Below, piece after piece: positions 8,491 through 16,575 of a stretch of 39,692 bases of DNA. Numbering within the stretch: position 1 is the first letter of the stretch; every line of letters starts with the position of its first letter. The translations under genes were made by a program, and so were the position numbers. The notes below the pieces were generated by a model. The model did not search any database. It had not been told where the DNA came from and saw nothing but the letters and a program-made list of their open reading frames with translations. The stretch comes from an uncultured Mucilaginibacter sp. (GTDB taxonomy: Bacteria > Bacteroidota > Bacteroidia > Sphingobacteriales > Sphingobacteriaceae): assembly GCF_903893715.1 (NCBI RefSeq), contig NZ_CAITNG010000042.1, positions 1-39,692 of the forward strand, read 5' to 3'.

Positions 8491-8557
8491 TAGTTGCCGG
8501 TTACGGGTTGTAAGTTATGTGTTTTTAACACGTAACCATTAACTAACAACTCGCACC
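8491..8557. repeat. Word-repeat hairpin between convergent genes
   Basis: An imperfect inverted repeat. The left arm (8491-8521) contains GTTGCCGGTTACGGGTTG, the right arm (8529-8557) its degenerate complement (CACGTAACC...AACAACTCGCACC), with a T-rich loop. Each arm is made of 6-8-nt words of the type GGTTACGG/GAGTTG. It fills the gap between the aldo/keto reductase and threonine aldolase stops and could act as a bidirectional terminator. The same words recur in the insert inside aroA. Confidence 0.7.
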
Positions 8558-9568
8558 TTATATTTCCTTCAAACTCTTCACCGCATACGCTATTTGCTCA
8601 GGCGTTACATCCAGGTGCAGTACAAAGCGTATGCGGTTACGGGCTGTTGGTATCGCCCTGATGCCTTTTTCTTCCAGCTTTTTTGCCACAATATCCGCCG
8701 GTTCAACGGTATCAAACAGCACAATATTAGTTTCTGCGGGTACCACGCCGCTCACCCAGGGTAGTTTGGCCAGTTCGCTTGCCAACAAAGCCGCATTGGC
8801 ATGGTCAATTTTCAAACGCTCCACATGGTTGTCCAACGCGTAAATACAGGCCGCCGCTAAAAAACCGGCCTGGCGCATACCACCTCCAAAAACTTTGCGC
8901 ACACGCCTCGCATATTTTATGGTAGTCGTGTCGGCCAAAAAAACGGAGCCTACCGGTGCACCTAAACCTTTCGATAAACAAACCGATATCCCGTCAAAAT
9001 ATTGTCCGTAGTCTATGGCTTTATCGCCGGTGTAGGCGAGGGCGTTAAAAATACGCGCGCCGTCGAGGTGCAGTTTCAAATTATGTTCTTTACACAGTTT
9101 GGCTATGGGTGCGATCTGCTCCAATGTATAGCAACTGCCCCCACCCTTGTTCACGGTATTCTCCAACACCACCAAACTGGTATGCGGAAAGTGCACATTC
9201 TCCGAGTTGATTTCCGGTGCTATCATTTCGGCAGTAATAATGCCCCTTTCGCCGTTCAGTAATCGTGTCGATACCCCCGAGTTAAACGCAATACCACCAC
9301 CTTCGTAACGGTAAACATGCGCGGTTTGGTCGGCTATAAGTTCATCGAGTGGGTTGGTAAAGCATTTAATGGCTATCTGGTTGCTCATCGTTCCCGATGG
9401 GCAAAACAGGCCGGCTTCCATACCAAACATGCCGGCCAGTTTACTTTCCAGCTCATTAATGGCCGGGTCTTCGCCAAAAACATCATCGCCAACTTCGGCG
9501 TCCATCATGGCCTGCAGCATACCGGGTGTAGGCTTGGTAACAGTATCGCTCCGCAAATCAACAATCAT
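8558..9568 (-). CDS. ltaE: Low-specificity L-threonine aldolase
   Basis: A 336-residue PLP enzyme that cleaves L-threonine or allo-threonine to glycine and acetaldehyde. The start ATG at 9568 gives the family N-terminus MIVDLRSDTVTKPT; a longer frame exists upstream but its 56 extra residues overlap the divergent promoter region and look random. PLP-binding signatures are HLDGARIFNA at 167-176 and the Schiff-base lysine K200 in SVCLSKGLGAPVGS. Length is normal. It diverges from the cupin pseudogene across a 64-nt AT-rich gap and converges on the aldo/keto reductase. Confidence 0.93.
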   Translation of the reverse strand: MIVDLRSDTVTKPTPGMLQAMMDAEVGDDVFGEDPAINELESKLAGMFGMEAGLFCPSGTMSNQIAIKCFTNPLDELIADQTAHVYRYEGGGIAFNSGVSTRLLNGERGIITAEMIAPEINSENVHFPHTSLVVLENTVNKGGGSCYTLEQIAPIAKLCKEHNLKLHLDGARIFNALAYTGDKAIDYGQYFDGISVCLSKGLGAPVGSVFLADTTTIKYARRVRKVFGGGMRQAGFLAAACIYALDNHVERLKIDHANAALLASELAKLPWVSGVVPAETNIVLFDTVEPADIVAKKLEEKGIRAIPTARNRIRFVLHLDVTPEQIAYAVKSLKEI

Positions 9569-9632
9569 AGTATTTCTATTTTTTTTATATTTAAACCGTA
9601 AAGTTAACAACCTAAACCAAAAACTGCCTGTT

Positions 9633-10070
9633 ATGCACCCTGTTAAAGAAATTATTACATTAGGACAGCTTGAACTACATTTTTTACTCGATGGCGATGA
9701 TACCGAAAACCGGATGGTGATGTTCGAAATGATCATCCAGCCTGGCGCTAAAGTGCCCGTTCCGCATTACCATGTCGAGGTCGACGAAGCGCTTTATGGC
9801 CTCGAAGGAAACCTTTGATCCATCGTCAACGGACAGCATTTAACAACAGGCCCCGGAGAAAAGTTATTCATACCGCGTGGTCAGGTACATTACCACGAAA
9901 ACTTAAGTGATAATCCCACAAAAACACTTTGCATTTTAACGCCCGCTTCCATAGGACTTGCCAACTTCAGGGAAATAAAAGCGCAAATGAAACCCGGCAC
10001 CCCGCCCGACCCGGCCATCCTATCCGAAATTATGCAGCGTCATGGTTTAGTACCCGCGGTTCCCAAATGA
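9633..10070 (+). pseudogene. Cupin-domain protein interrupted by in-frame TGA
   Basis: Reading from ATG 9633 to TGA 10068 gives 145 codons in one frame with a single TGA at 9816-9818 (codon 62). The upstream part has PVPHYHVEVDEALYGLEGNL, the first cupin metal-binding motif; the downstream part continues with SIVNGQ, a GPGEKLFIPRGQVHYHENLS second cupin motif and a normal C-terminus. A substitution therefore breaks an otherwise intact single-domain cupin; no frameshift is needed. Small cupins of this kind often bind a metal and may be dioxygenases or isomerases. The cause could be real decay, a sequencing error, or readthrough; nothing supports selenocysteine (no SECIS-like hairpin recognised, non-catalytic beta-strand position). 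Confidence 0.8.
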
Positions 10071-10122
10071 CACAATAAATTGCTGTTTTTAATGTTAATT
10101 GAACATATTTGCTCATCGTAAC

Positions 10123-10812
10123 ATGAAGACTATATTTCTTTCCCTATTCGTACTGCTGTTTGCCATTAATGCGAACGCTCAATTCCCCGGCAGCAAATTT
10201 TTACCTGCTTACTATTATGATATCAACGGACAAAAAGTGGAAGGCCTCATCCGCAGCGGCACCGGCAAAGACCCTGTAAAAGGTGAAGGATTCATCACCT
10301 ATAAAGAAGATGAAAAAGCCGAAAAACAAAACCTTAGTGCCAGCATGATACATGGTTTTGTAATTGGCACCGATAGTTTTACTGTTGCCCACGCCCCAAA
10401 AGAAGGCCCCTGGAGCCGTAACGAACTCGATTTTGTATTGGTAATGGTTAACTCGCCCTTAAAGCTGTACGCGGTTAACGCCGATGGCGGCGGTGGTGGC
10501 GGCGGCCTTCGTCCGGGTATATCCACCGGTTTTGGTATAGGTGGTGGCATGGGCGGTTTTGGCGGACTCGGTTTATCTCTGGGTACAGGCGCTTTGCGCG
10601 GAGGAGGTGGAGGTGGCATTACCTATTACTATGGCTCGGATACAAGCGCCATGACCGAGTTGACCAAGAAAAACTTTATCGACATCATGAGCGAGGTAAT
10701 GGCCGACCAGCCCGATGCCGTCGTCAAAATAAAAAGCAAAGAATACAAGATCGGCGATATGGAAAAACTGGTGGCATACTATAACAGTTTACGCACCGAT
10801 CAAGCCAAATAA
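10123..10812 (+). CDS. Secreted glycine-rich protein, function unknown
   Basis: A 229-residue protein from the ATG at 10123; the TTG at 10099 would put a polar extension before the signal peptide and is rejected. Residues 1-19 form a signal peptide (MKTIFLSLFVLLFAINANAQ, cleavage at ANA-Q). A beta-rich part follows (YYYDINGQKVEGLIR), then a long glycine-rich stretch from about 121 to 166 with runs of GGG and GFG, and a C-terminal charged segment. The N-terminal part resembles small secreted Bacteroidetes proteins that describe 'transition to a new phase of expression' type beta domains, but I do not recognise the family. Likely periplasmic or surface-associated. Confidence 0.7.
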   Translation: MKTIFLSLFVLLFAINANAQFPGSKFLPAYYYDINGQKVEGLIRSGTGKDPVKGEGFITYKEDEKAEKQNLSASMIHGFVIGTDSFTVAHAPKEGPWSRNELDFVLVMVNSPLKLYAVNADGGGGGGGLRPGISTGFGIGGGMGGFGGLGLSLGTGALRGGGGGGITYYYGSDTSAMTELTKKNFIDIMSEVMADQPDAVVKIKSKEYKIGDMEKLVAYYNSLRTDQAK

Positions 10813-10854
10813 TCTGTATATTGGTATTGTAATTCAAACCCTTACAATACCAAT

Positions 10855-11325
10855 ATGAAAACCTGCATCACCCTTTTTTTAACGCTTTTCAGTTTCGTTG
10901 CATCGGCGCAAAGCATTCAACAAGTAACAGAAAGTCATTTCGCTGCACTTAACAAACATGATGTTAATCTGCTTGCCGCCGATTACGCGCCCGGTGCCCA
11001 ATTCTATTCCGTAAGTTGGGAAGGCTTAAAAGTTGGCCCTGCCGAAGTTAAAACAGCCTATTCGCGCTATTGGAAAACCTCGCCCGACCTGGTGTACAAA
11101 ATCACCAAAACCATTTATGGCGATAACTCGGTAACCATCGAATACGAAAGCACCGGCACCATGACCAACCTCGAAGGTGGTTCACAGGCCTACATGCAGG
11201 GCAAAAAATACACCCTCAAAAACATTACCCTCATCCAAATAAAAAACGGCAAGATCATTTACGACAGCACCTACTTCGACCAGGTATCTTTTCTGCGCCA
11301 GATGGATTTCTTCAATCAAAAATGA
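10855..11325 (+). CDS. Secreted NTF2/SnoaL-like protein
   Basis: A 156-residue protein with a signal peptide (MKTCITLFLTLFSFVASAQ, cleavage after ASA) and a SnoaL-like alpha+beta cone: an N-terminal helix QQVTESHFAALNKHDVNLLAADYAPGAQFYS and repeated strands ending ITLIQIKNGKIIYDSTYFD. This fold is used by isomerases, hydrolases and non-catalytic binding proteins; the catalytic His/Asp pair cannot be assigned. It follows the glycine-rich protein by 42 nt and is probably co-transcribed. A second SnoaL/NTF2-like secreted protein lies at 28885-29328, from a different subfamily. Confidence 0.78.
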   Translation: MKTCITLFLTLFSFVASAQSIQQVTESHFAALNKHDVNLLAADYAPGAQFYSVSWEGLKVGPAEVKTAYSRYWKTSPDLVYKITKTIYGDNSVTIEYESTGTMTNLEGGSQAYMQGKKYTLKNITLIQIKNGKIIYDSTYFDQVSFLRQMDFFNQK

Positions 11326-11330
11326 GTTTT

Positions 11331-11430
11331 AAATATGCAAATGTGCATATTAGTAAATGTGCAAATGGTAAGATAATTTCCAGATACACCCTCATCTGCA
11401 CATACGCACATTTACTCATTTGCACATTAT
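11331..11430. repeat. Word-repeat hairpin upstream of queG
   Basis: Left arm 11331-11369 and right arm 11391-11430 are complementary through words of the type ATGTGCAAATG and AGTAAATGTGC; the left arm holds one 8-nt insertion (TGCATATT) between them. The element fills the gap between the SnoaL-like gene and the queG promoter and could terminate the upstream transcript. Confidence 0.7.
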
Positions 11431-11435
11431 AAGCC

Positions 11436-11443
11436 TATCTTTG
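11436..11443 (+). promoter_or_regulatory. -7 promoter element of queG
   Basis: TATCTTTG matches the Bacteroidetes TAnnTTTG -7 consensus exactly. The queG ATG begins 7 nt after its end, so the transcript would have almost no 5' leader. A -33 TTTG at the 19-nt distance is not clear; the closest TTTG is 13 nt away. Only the -7 element is supported. Confidence 0.5.
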
Positions 11444-11449
11444 CGATAA

Positions 11450-12373
11450 ATGCCACCAAACGCCGCGAAATATACCCAACTGATAAAAACCAAAGCAAAA
11501 GAGCTGGGTTTTATGTCATGTGGTATCGCGAAGGCCGGTTTTTTGGAAGAAGAGGCACCTCGTCTTGAAGCCTGGCTAAAAAATGGGTTCCATGGCGAGA
11601 TGGCTTATATGGAAAACCATTTCGATAAGCGCCTCGACCCGCGTTTATTGGTCGATGGGGCAAAGTCGGTCATCAGCCTGAGCCTGAATTATTACACCGA
11701 TGAAGAACAACTGGATGAAACCGCCCCCAAAATATCAAAATACGCCTATGGCGACGATTATCATCAGGTAATAAAAGCCAAACTGAAACTACTGTTGGAT
11801 TGGATGAACCAACACATCGGCGAAGTAAACGGTCGCGCCTTTGTCGATTCGGCACCGGTATTAGATAAAGCCTGGGCCAAAAAAGCGGGCTTGGGCTGGA
11901 TAGGCAAAAACACCAACCTCATCAGCAAAACCACCGGTTCGTTTTTCTTTTTAGCTGAGCTGATTGTCGATATTGAGTTGGATTACGACATTGCACCCAC
12001 CGCCGATCATTGCGGCACCTGCACCAAATGTATCGATGCCTGTCCTACCGAAGCCATTGTTGGCCCTTATGTGGTGGATGGCAGCAAATGTATCTCCTAC
12101 CTTACTATCGAACTGAAAAATGAGATACCAGCCGCCTTTAAAGGCAAAATGGACAACTGGATGTTTGGTTGCGATATTTGCCAGGACGTTTGCCCATGGA
12201 ACCGCTTCTCGGTGTTGAACAACGAACCCGCCTTCCAGCCCCACCCCGACCTCCTCGGCATGACCAAACAAGACTGGCAGGAAATAACAGAAGATGTGTT
12301 CAAAAAGGTCTTCAAAAACTCAGCAGTAAAACGTACAAAGTTTGAAGGGTTAAAAAGGAATATAAGTTTTTAA
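11450..12373 (+). CDS. queG: Epoxyqueuosine reductase
   Basis: A 307-residue cobalamin-dependent iron-sulfur enzyme that reduces epoxyqueuosine to queuosine in the anticodon loop of tRNAs for Tyr, His, Asn and Asp. It shows the catalytic-region [10 protein letters not shown] (133-142), GLGWIGKNT (147-155), and two 4Fe-4S clusters: C188/C191/C194/C198 and C241/C244/C248 with a further cysteine at 214. The family's C-terminal HEAT-like repeat of longer relatives is absent, as in most Bacteroidetes homologues. Start ATG 11450 lies just after a -7 element. It converges on the DUF4279 gene with a 6-nt gap. Confidence 0.95.
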   Translation: MPPNAAKYTQLIKTKAKELGFMSCGIAKAGFLEEEAPRLEAWLKNGFHGEMAYMENHFDKRLDPRLLVDGAKSVISLSLNYYTDEEQLDETAPKISKYAYGDDYHQVIKAKLKLLLDWMNQHIGEVNGRAFVDSAPVLDKAWAKKAGLGWIGKNTNLISKTTGSFFFLAELIVDIELDYDIAPTADHCGTCTKCIDACPTEAIVGPYVVDGSKCISYLTIELKNEIPAAFKGKMDNWMFGCDICQDVCPWNRFSVLNNEPAFQPHPDLLGMTKQDWQEITEDVFKKVFKNSAVKRTKFEGLKRNISF

Positions 12374-12379
12374 ACTCAA

Positions 12380-12817
12380 TTATTCGGGGTGAGTAACGTT
12401 ATCCCACAAACAGTAAATGTCAATATTCAACTCAGCCCCAATCTCAGCGAAGATTCTTAATTGAGAATTATTTAAACAAAATCCAGGATTACAACCATAA
12501 TGCATGTATTGAACTATAGAAAATTCGATTTCGCACGTTTTTGAAAGTTCTTGTATGACATCTCTTTTGGGAATAATAATGTCATCTATAAATTTTGTTA
12601 TATGGTCGCCAATGAAATCATTTGATTTTATAACACATTCGTATAGCCACACATTACTCGACCAAATTCGTTTATCAGCCGGTCTTTCAGACTTGGGCAA
12701 GCATTTTCTTGCCGTACCTGTCGGAGTCAGAGCAAGTTGATCTGATATTTCTTCAAAACCACATTCGAATCCGAATAACTTAAGCCCAATATAATTTTCG
12801 TTAACCTTCAATGGCAT
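12380..12817 (-). CDS. DUF4279-like protein
   Basis: A 145-residue cytoplasmic protein with no signal peptide or membrane span. It has the N-terminal FGFECGFEEISDQLALTPTGTARK pattern and a C-terminal NNSQLRIFAEIGAELNIDIYCLWDN motif typical of DUF4279 proteins, whose role is unknown; some are found near toxin or immunity genes. The gene is visibly more AT-rich than its neighbours, hinting at transfer. It begins 6 nt after the exonuclease gene ends, so it is probably transcribed with it. No toxin candidate is adjacent. Confidence 0.65.
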   Translation of the reverse strand: MPLKVNENYIGLKLFGFECGFEEISDQLALTPTGTARKCLPKSERPADKRIWSSNVWLYECVIKSNDFIGDHITKFIDDIIIPKRDVIQELSKTCEIEFSIVQYMHYGCNPGFCLNNSQLRIFAEIGAELNIDIYCLWDNVTHPE

Positions 12818-12823
12818 TACTAT

Positions 12824-13885
12824 CTATTTCCCAAACTTCTGCTTCAAGGCTGCCAGCATATCATCATCTATCGGCTTGGCTGGCTCATCTTTTTGCTTTT
12901 GGTCGTTACGCGGCACAAAAGGCTTCCTTTCGGGATGGTTTGGTTTTGGCGGGTATACCCTCTTTTTTTCAGGTTGTGACGCGGCTGTCGCTGCTTTTGG
13001 TTCAGACTTAATAACAGGTTCTTCGGCTTTAACAGCAATGGATTTATTCTCAGGTTTTGCCTCTGGCTTAGGCTGCTCTTTTTTCTGTGTAAAGCGCTTA
13101 TATATCTGTTCTAATTTACGCTTGGTATACAGCGGAAAATCCCCCTGCATCATCCACGAGTAATAGCTGGGCTCTGCCTTAAACACATCTTCCACCTTTT
13201 TGCCCTTATGCTTGCCAAAGTTGAACAGTTCCTCACCGGCATCGTTAAACACCATACGGCCGGCAAAATCAACAGGTTTGTTCAGGTTGGTAAATTTGTG
13301 CAGGTCGGCCACATTGCCGGTTACCGGCGTGGTTTTAACACCCTTTTTATCTTCAAAACTGGTATTGGCATAACGGTCAACCTGGGCTAATAACACTTCC
13401 ATGGTAGCACGGGTATCGGCCTCTGCGCTATGGGCGTTTATGATATCCTTACCGCAATAAAACTGGTAGGCCGCACGTAAAGTGCGTTGCTCCATTTGGT
13501 GAAAGATATTTTGTACGTCAACAAAATAGCGGTCTTCAATATCAAATGGATGCCCCACGCGTAAAAATTCTTCCATCAGCATGGGTATATCAAACCTGTT
13601 CGAATTATATCCGGCCAGGTCGCTGTCGGCAATAAAAACGGCAATCTCATCCGCCACGGCTTTAAATATCGGGGCTGTTTTCACATCCTCGTCATAAATA
13701 CCATGTACTAATGATGACTCCAACGGTATGGGCATTTCAGGGTTTACCCTCCAGCTTTTTACTGCCTCGCTCCCATCAGGGTTCATTTTTATAACAGCAA
13801 TCTCAACAATGCGGTCAACGCCAATAGTAGTCCCGGTAGTTTCCAGGTCAAAAAAAGCCAACGGGCGTTTCAGGTTTAATTTCAT
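12824..13885 (-). CDS. DEDDh 3'-5' exonuclease with DUF3820 domain
   Basis: A 353-residue protein. Residues about 8-175 are a DnaQ-like exonuclease: Exo I DLETTG (D13, E15), Exo II in YNSNRFDIPML (D99), Exo III HSAEAD with H152 and D157, which makes it the DEDDh type. Residues about 218-258 (FNFGKHKGKKVEDV...YYSWMM) match DUF3820, a small domain often attached to such exonucleases. The last ~90 residues are a low-complexity Lys/Pro/Glu linker ending in a conserved-looking DDDMLAALKQKFGK. It could be a polymerase III epsilon-like proofreader or an RNase T-like nuclease. It is followed within 6 nt by the DUF4279 gene. Confidence 0.88.
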   Translation of the reverse strand: MKLNLKRPLAFFDLETTGTTIGVDRIVEIAVIKMNPDGSEAVKSWRVNPEMPIPLESSLVHGIYDEDVKTAPIFKAVADEIAVFIADSDLAGYNSNRFDIPMLMEEFLRVGHPFDIEDRYFVDVQNIFHQMEQRTLRAAYQFYCGKDIINAHSAEADTRATMEVLLAQVDRYANTSFEDKKGVKTTPVTGNVADLHKFTNLNKPVDFAGRMVFNDAGEELFNFGKHKGKKVEDVFKAEPSYYSWMMQGDFPLYTKRKLEQIYKRFTQKKEQPKPEAKPENKSIAVKAEEPVIKSEPKAATAASQPEKKRVYPPKPNHPERKPFVPRNDQKQKDEPAKPIDDDMLAALKQKFGK

Positions 13886-14013
13886 GTAAACGGATCAATA
13901 ATTTCCGCCGCTAAAATCAGGAAAATAATCTTATAAATCCTGAAAAGTATTAGGAAGTTGTTTGCTTTAAATAAAAAGGTTCGTGATATGGAAATAACCT
14001 GAAAAAGAGAATC

Positions 14014-14175
14014 CTAACCCTTAAAAATACTGAAAGCAATCAGGCTTACCACAATACCCACCACCATAATAACATACAACAGTATCTCGCTGCTGGCGTG
14101 TTTTTTATACTTCGTCCAAAAAGAGTAGTTTGTTTCTTCGTTTTGCATTTGCTGCAAATTTACAGAATTTTCCAT
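14014..14175 (-). CDS. Small membrane protein of 53 residues
   Basis: ATG 14175 to TAG 14014 encodes 53 residues: a polar N-terminus with MENSVNLQQMQNEETNYSFW, a basic YKKH patch, then one membrane span (about 31-51, EILLYVIMVVGIVVSLIAFS) and a short FKG tail. It starts 28 nt after the NlpC/P60 gene stop and has a sensible composition for a tail-anchored protein, so it is probably real. The name and role are unknown. The 138 nt between it and the exonuclease gene (13886-14013) hold nothing I can identify. Confidence 0.6.
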   Translation of the reverse strand: MENSVNLQQMQNEETNYSFWTKYKKHASSEILLYVIMVVGIVVSLIAFSIFKG

Positions 14176-14203
14176 TGTTGTGTGTTTATTTATCGTTAAT
14201 TAA

Positions 14204-14764
14204 TCAAGGTGTCGAGGCCAGTACCGATCCGCATCGCGAAAAATATTTGTACATCGATGGGTCGTGCAGTTTAACAATCATCACACCCTTGCGTGTGCTG
14301 ACATGCACTACATAACCGTTTTGCAGGTACACCCCTACATGGCTGAATTTCTTTCCATCGTAATCCCAAAAAACAAGGTCGCCTTCATGCAGTTCTTCTT
14401 CGTACTTACGCTTGATGACATTTACCTGTTCGCCCGTAGTACGCGGCAGCGTAATTCCGTATACCTGCTGCTGTAACTGGTACACAAAACCCGAACAATC
14501 TGTCCCGCTCTTATCCATGCCGCCATAAAGGTAGGGCGTTCCCATCCATTCATCAATAAAAGCATATAATCTGCCGTTTTTTATATCGCCTTTCGGCACC
14601 TCCAATATCTCCGCGTATTTTGACGCGAGCGATGACGATGGCTTAGAAGCAGATGGCTTAAAAACGACTTCCGCCATATCCTTCCCCTTTTTTTTACGCG
14701 AATGGCATGCCGTAAACGCGATGGCGATAACGATGATTGTTAGTAAGCGTAAACCGTGGCGCAT
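14204..14764 (-). CDS. NlpC/P60 cell-wall peptidase lipoprotein
   Basis: A 186-residue lipoprotein: signal segment MRHGLRLLTIIVIAIAFTAC with the lipobox cysteine at 20. After a Lys- and Ser-rich linker comes an NlpC/P60 domain (about 65-180) with catalytic C90 in TDCSGF, H142 in SHVGVY and H154 in VVHVS. These enzymes cleave D-gamma-glutamyl-diaminopimelate bonds of peptidoglycan; this one would act in the periplasm from the membrane. It has no SH3 domain. A 53-residue membrane protein follows 28 nt downstream. The 230 nt between its start and rpmH hold the divergent rpmH promoter. Confidence 0.9.
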   Translation of the reverse strand: MRHGLRLLTIIVIAIAFTACHSRKKKGKDMAEVVFKPSASKPSSSLASKYAEILEVPKGDIKNGRLYAFIDEWMGTPYLYGGMDKSGTDCSGFVYQLQQQVYGITLPRTTGEQVNVIKRKYEEELHEGDLVFWDYDGKKFSHVGVYLQNGYVVHVSTRKGVMIVKLHDPSMYKYFSRCGSVLASTP

Positions 14765-14924
14765 ATTTTAACCTGAGGTTGTTGTTAAACGCCGTTCCAT
14801 GCACTTTCTTATCATAAAGTGTACATAGCAAGGCTTTTGCAAAATAAAGGCATAAAAAAATATGCAGCCGTGCCATATTATTAACACTGTGGGGAAAATA
14901 GTTAGCCAAAAAATAAAATCAGCA

Positions 14925-14955
14925 TTTGAAATATGAAAAAACAACCCTATATTTG
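14925..14955 (+). promoter_or_regulatory. Bacteroidetes-type promoter of rpmH-rnpA
   Basis: TTTG at 14925-14928, exactly 19 nt, then TATATTTG at 14948-14955 match the -33/-7 consensus of the Bacteroidetes housekeeping sigma factor. Transcription should start near 14960, about 35 nt before rpmH. This is the best promoter in the window and supports the phylum call. Confidence 0.85.
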
Positions 14956-14994
14956 CGCTCTTGTTTTTAAAACAGCGTATATAAGTATATAGTC

Positions 14995-15153
14995 ATGAAA
15001 AGAACGTTTCAGCCTTCTCAGCGTAAAAGAAGAAATAAACACGGTTTCCGCGAGCGTATGTCAACAGCCAATGGCCGCAGGATTTTAGCCTCTAGAAGGG
15101 CAAAAGGCAGAAAAAGACTGTCAGTATCCGACGAGCGTCGTCACAAAGCATAA
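14995..15153 (+). CDS. rpmH: 50S ribosomal protein L34
   Basis: A 52-residue, extremely basic protein beginning [20 protein letters not shown], with the diagnostic [19 protein letters not shown] core. L34 is a late-assembly protein of the large ribosomal subunit. The C-terminus ([13 protein letters not shown]) is slightly longer than in E. coli, as usual in Bacteroidetes. It heads rpmH-rnpA-yidD-tsaB. The 77 nt between its stop and rnpA contain a short CCCC-TCAACA-GGGG hairpin (15171-15184) without a U-tract, which might attenuate or process the message so that L34 is made in excess over RnpA. Confidence 0.97.
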   Translation: MKRTFQPSQRKRRNKHGFRERMSTANGRRILASRRAKGRKRLSVSDERRHKA

Positions 15154-15230
15154 TCCCGATTGCTCCTTTACCCCTCAACAGGGGCTGACGCCGGCTGGTA
15201 ATTCATTATTTTCGGTTCAGTAGCAATCGT

Positions 15231-15611
15231 ATGTATACATTCAAAAAAGAAGAACGGTTATGTAATAAAAAGCTTATTGAAAGGCTTTTTCATAACGGTT
15301 CTTCTTTTTTATGTTACCCCTTTAAAGTTTCCTGGCTCATAGCTCCCGATAACCAAACGGTTAGCGCACAGGTACTTTTTGCCGTAGCCAAAAAACGCTA
15401 TAAACGCGCTGTTGACCGTAACCTGCTCAAACGCCGCATGCGCGAAGCCTATCGCTTAGCCAAGCACGATCATCTTTACAATCATCTTGTTGCTGTTGAG
15501 AAACCCATTCTGCTATCTATCGGCTATATCGGTAAAGAGATTGAAGATTATGCCATGATGGAAAAAAAGATGCAAAAGGCACTCGCTCAGCTTTGCACGC
15601 AAATTGTATGA
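15231..15611 (+). CDS. rnpA: Ribonuclease P protein component
   Basis: A 126-residue basic protein that binds the catalytic RNA of RNase P and helps process tRNA 5' ends. It starts [20 protein letters not shown] and carries the conserved RNR-like motif as [24 protein letters not shown] (residues about 50-73). Length is normal. The stop TGA overlaps the yidD ATG (ATGA), so the two are translationally coupled. Confidence 0.95.
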   Translation: MYTFKKEERLCNKKLIERLFHNGSSFLCYPFKVSWLIAPDNQTVSAQVLFAVAKKRYKRAVDRNLLKRRMREAYRLAKHDHLYNHLVAVEKPILLSIGYIGKEIEDYAMMEKKMQKALAQLCTQIV

Positions 15612-15850
15612 AAGCCATCCTCAAAATATTTAAAGCCATTATAGGCAGCATTTTTGTGGTGCTCATAAAAATATACCAATACTTATTATCGCCGCTAATG
15701 GGTGCCCAGTGCCGATACACACCCACCTGCTCGCAATACGGCATCGAAGCCATAAAAAAACATGGCAGCTTTAAAGGCGGTTGGTTAACTTTGAAACGCA
15801 TTGCCCGTTGCAACCCCTGGGGTGGCCACGGCTACGACCCTGTACCATGA
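15608..15850 (+). CDS. yidD: YidD membrane-protein insertion factor
   Basis: An 80-residue protein with a hydrophobic, amphipathic N-terminus and the YidD signature [19 protein letters not shown] (cysteines at 35 and 41) followed by [17 protein letters not shown]. It assists YidC-dependent insertion of inner-membrane proteins. The ATG at 15608 overlaps the rnpA stop, and its own TGA overlaps the tsaB ATG at 15847. yidC, often next in other bacteria, is absent here and tsaB takes its place. Confidence 0.95.
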   Translation: MKAILKIFKAIIGSIFVVLIKIYQYLLSPLMGAQCRYTPTCSQYGIEAIKKHGSFKGGWLTLKRIARCNPWGGHGYDPVP

Positions 15851-16542
15851 GCCTGATACTTTTAATCGAAACCGCTACCACTTCCTGCTCCGTCGCTTTG
15901 GCAAACAATGGCCATTTGATTGCTTTGCGCGAAATCAACCAACGCAACATACACGCTGAGGTCATCACCGTTTATATACACGAACTCTTTGTCGAAAGCG
16001 CGAAAACTATCGAACAGTTAGATGCCATTGCCGTCAGCAGCGGGCCTGGTTCCTACACAGGCTTGCGCATCGGCGTATCAACAGCTAAAGGTTTGTGCTT
16101 TGCTTTGGATAAACCTTTAATCGCTGTCGAAACCATGGAATCCATGTCGCGTGGCTACAAAGCCCGGGGGAGCTTTAAAGTTAATAGCGGCACCTTGCTT
16201 TGCCCCATGATCGATGCGCGCCGCATGGAGGTTTATACAGCCTTGTTTGGTAGTGATGGTAACACACTAACACCCACCACCGCCGAAATTATAGACGAAA
16301 ACAGTTTTGCCGATGTATTGGATAAACACCCTGTCATCTTTTTTGGCGATGGTGCCGAAAAATGCCGTGAGGCTTTAGGTCACGACCCCAACGCGCTGTT
16401 CGATGGCGATTTTGTAAATTCTGCACAAGATATGCTAACAATTGCCGAAAAAAAGTTGAACGCTCATATATTTGCGGATGTAGCCTACTATGAACCTTAT
16501 TACTTGAAAGAGTTCATCGCAGGTGTAAAAAAATCAATGTAA
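15847..16542 (+). CDS. tsaB: tRNA threonylcarbamoyladenosine synthesis protein TsaB
   Basis: A 231-residue ASKHA-fold protein that partners TsaD and TsaE in making t6A at position 37 of ANN-decoding tRNAs. It starts [18 protein letters not shown] and contains the family's [21 protein letters not shown] segment (about 56-76) and [12 protein letters not shown]. The ATG at 15847 overlaps the yidD stop; an in-frame extension upstream reads through yidD and is rejected. Placement with rpmH-rnpA-yidD groups translation and tRNA-maturation functions in one transcript. Confidence 0.94.
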   Translation: MSLILLIETATTSCSVALANNGHLIALREINQRNIHAEVITVYIHELFVESAKTIEQLDAIAVSSGPGSYTGLRIGVSTAKGLCFALDKPLIAVETMESMSRGYKARGSFKVNSGTLLCPMIDARRMEVYTALFGSDGNTLTPTTAEIIDENSFADVLDKHPVIFFGDGAEKCREALGHDPNALFDGDFVNSAQDMLTIAEKKLNAHIFADVAYYEPYYLKEFIAGVKKSM

Positions 16543-16575
16543 TCACATTTTAATCGGTGTAATCATTATAACAAT

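Noticed and set aside
9354..9632. N-terminal extension of the cupin gene
   Set aside because: The frame upstream of ATG 9633 runs through the antisense of threonine aldolase and has no cupin features.
9816..9818. Selenocysteine codon in the cupin gene
   Set aside because: The TGA falls in a beta-strand of the cupin barrel away from the metal ligands, where homologues usually have Thr or Ser; no hairpin typical of bacterial selenocysteine insertion is evident just downstream and no selenium genes are present.
10299..10619. Proline-rich frame on the minus strand
   Set aside because: It is the complement of the glycine-rich part of the secreted protein at 10123-10812 (GGN codons read as CCN), with no start signal.
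12380..12817. DUF4279 gene as an immunity gene of a secreted toxin system
   Set aside because: No toxin, Rhs, PAAR or secretion gene is nearby; the neighbours are an exonuclease and queG.
15171..15184. Terminator between rpmH and rnpA
   Set aside because: The CCCC/GGGG stem is only 4 bp with no T-run after it, so complete termination is unlikely; mentioned only as a possible attenuating hairpin.
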